A DNA stretch of 64,000 nt from Desulfobacter postgatei 2ac9 (GTDB lineage Bacteria; Desulfobacterota; Desulfobacteria; Desulfobacterales; Desulfobacteraceae): NCBI RefSeq assembly GCF_000233695.2, contig NZ_CM001488.1:1680203-1744202 (forward strand), written 5' to 3'. Every line of letters begins with the position of its first letter. The first letter of the stretch is position 1. Of this stretch, positions 62,600-64,000 are shown piece after piece. Position numbers and translations under genes: made by a program. Below the pieces are notes generated by a model. The model saw nothing but the letters and a program-made list of their open reading frames with translations, searched no databases and was not told where the DNA came from.

Positions 62600-64000
62600 T
62601 TATATGCTCAATGTGTCAGATTGTTTGTTTGCAAGAATCAGATCGTGGATGCTCTTGGACAGGATCAGAGCAGTAAACAGACTGGCCACGATACCAAGAG
62701 CCAGGGTTATGGCAAAACCCTTGATCTGACCTGTGCCGAACTGGAACAGAACAGCAGCTGCGATCAACGTGGTGACATTGGCGTCCATGATGGTCAGCGT
62801 GGCGCGGTCATATCCGCTATTCACAGCAGCCTTGGGAGACCGGCCGGCCAGAAGTTCCTCCCGGATACGCTCAAAGATAATAACATTGGCATCGACTGCC
62901 ATACCAATGGTCAGGATGATACCGGCAATACCCGGCAAGGTCAGAGTGGCACCGAAAATTGCCAGTCCGCCACCGATCAGAAGGATATTCACAACCAGGG
63001 CAATGTCGGCGACCAGGCCTGCCCCTTTGTAATAAATGGGCATGAAAAGAACAACCAGGGCACCGCCAATCAGCATGGAGGTCAGACCCATGCGCACGGA
63101 GTCTCTACCCAGGGTGGGGCCAACTGTTCGTTCCTCAATGATTTTAACCGGCGCAGGCAAAGACCCGGCCCGCAGCGCAATGGCAAGGTCAGTGGCTTCT
63201 TCAATGGTAAAATGCCCTGTGATCACAGCTTTTCCGCCGGAAATACGGTCCTGGATATTGGGTGCGGAGTATACATTTTTATCCAGGACAATGGCCAACC
63301 GCTTGTTAATATTGGCACCGGTGATCCCTTCAAAAATTCTGGCACCTTTACGACTGAATTCAATACCCACCTGGGGCTGCTGGAACTGGTCAAACTCCAC
63401 CCGGGCATTGGTTAAATGGCTGCCGTCAAGCTCCACATGTTTTTTGATCAGGAATGGCGTTCTGGACTGGTGGCCTGTATCGGCGTTTTTTTTCACCTGG
63501 TAAAGAATTTCATCCCCAACAGGTGGCTTGCCGGCTAACGCGGCATTGATATCTCCCTGTTCATCCACAAGCTGGAATGTGAGCTGGGCAGTTTTTCCAA
63601 TCAGACCTTTGGCGCGTTGCGGATCACTGATGCCCGGCAGCTGCAGGAGAATTCTGTTGCCGCTCTGAATTCTGATATCCGGTTCGCTGACGCCAAATTC
63701 GTCAATACGGTTTCGAATGGTTTCCAGTGCCTGCTCCGTAGCCATTTTTTTGATGGAATCCGCCTCCTTGTCAGGTAGACGAAGGGTAAAGATAATCCCG
63801 CCGTCAATATTTTTAACCGAAGGAATCTCAAGGCCTGCATATTCATCAGACAACAGGTTTTCCACAGCGGATCTGTTTTCCGCCCCTGATATTTGGGCGA
63901 TTATTTTATGATCAGGTCCCTTGTCAATGCCCATATGCTGTATTTTTTCGTTTTTCAGGTCCAGTTTGAGCTGGCTGATGGTGCGGTCAAGCTCGGCCTT
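62600..64000 (-). CDS. secD: Protein translocase subunit SecD (N-terminus cut off)
   Basis: The frame is open to the window edge; the first ATG seen is 63934, but upstream codons (KAELDRTISQLKLDLKN) continue the same protein, so the start lies outside. It includes the P1 periplasmic domain and the SecD motif TMGMAVDANVIIFERIREE, followed by RATLTIMDANVTTLIAA. Forms a complex with SecF. Confidence 0.97.
   Translation of the reverse strand, partial: KAELDRTISQLKLDLKNEKIQHMGIDKGPDHKIIAQISGAENRSAVENLLSDEYAGLEIPSVKNIDGGIIFTLRLPDKEADSIKKMATEQALETIRNRIDEFGVSEPDIRIQSGNRILLQLPGISDPQRAKGLIGKTAQLTFQLVDEQGDINAALAGKPPVGDEILYQVKKNADTGHQSRTPFLIKKHVELDGSHLTNARVEFDQFQQPQVGIEFSRKGARIFEGITGANINKRLAIVLDKNVYSAPNIQDRISGGKAVITGHFTIEEATDLAIALRAGSLPAPVKIIEERTVGPTLGRDSVRMGLTSMLIGGALVVLFMPIYYKGAGLVADIALVVNILLIGGGLAIFGATLTLPGIAGIILTIGMAVDANVIIFERIREELLAGRSPKAAVNSGYDRATLTIMDANVTTLIAAAVLFQFGTGQIKGFAITLALGIVASLFTALILSKSIHDLILANKQSDTLSI

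Overview
The window looks like a chromosomal segment of an anaerobic, sulfate-reducer-like delta-proteobacterium (Desulfobacteraceae type). The support is gene content: a periplasmic [NiFe] hydrogenase, a c-type-haem chemoreceptor, a D-lactate dehydrogenase with an Fe-S/MvhD-type partner, a LarA racemase, a two-gene SUF system, a Vibrio TonB2-like energiser and a long Omp85/TamB pair. This is inference from gene content, not a phylogenetic result.

Layout. 1-966: 3' end of a 23S rRNA, 5S rRNA and tRNA-Leu(UAG). 1249-6874: an acyl carrier protein and ketosynthase facing a five-gene operon (dehydratase, ketoreductase, LolA-like carrier, DUF3261-like lipoprotein, B12-type radical SAM enzyme); together these resemble part of an aryl-polyene-type pathway. 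7098-7538: an AT-rich MCE-like lipoprotein. 7644-11786: hydrogenase large subunit, hydrogenase small subunit and a haem-c methyl-accepting chemotaxis protein in one operon. 12129-14640: a cytidylate-kinase-like protein and SufB/SufC. 15014-28613: a 12-gene operon with DUF3450, TtpC-like, ExbB, ExbD, TonB, TPR, TonB-dependent receptor, methyltransferase and a peptide/nickel-type ABC importer. 28861-32277: Na+/H+ antiporter, Tat-exported Fe superoxide dismutase and a universal stress protein.

32515-38758: an unusual divergent locus. Two 53-residue peptides, a GNAT-fold enzyme, an ATP-grasp ligase and a PLP decarboxylase-fold enzyme lie behind a near-perfect sigma-54 promoter. They are divergent from an AAA+ sigma-54 activator with a degenerate receiver and a C39-like cysteine peptidase. 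38875-43806: DksA-like protein, LarA and lactate dehydrogenase subunits. 44327-47815: glutamate formiminotransferase/cyclodeaminase interrupted by a complete 1866-nt group II intron whose removal restores the frame. 47912-57355: NlpC/P60-like protein, TamB, a seven-POTRA TamA-like Omp85 protein, USP, GluQ-RS and PilZ. 57382-64000: topA, dprA, a YbgF/CpoB-like protein, secF and secD (cut by the window end).

Two loci are the best candidates for undescribed systems. One is the hydrogenase-chemoreceptor operon. Its large subunit ends exactly at the C-terminal Ni-ligand motif, as in H2-sensing hydrogenases, its small subunit has a Cys where standard enzymes have the medial-cluster Pro, and the receptor carries a periplasmic CxxCH. 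This suggests a periplasmic H2 sensor feeding chemotaxis. The other is the sigma-54-controlled peptide / ATP-grasp / GNAT / decarboxylase / C39-peptidase locus, a possible ribosomal-peptide modification system.
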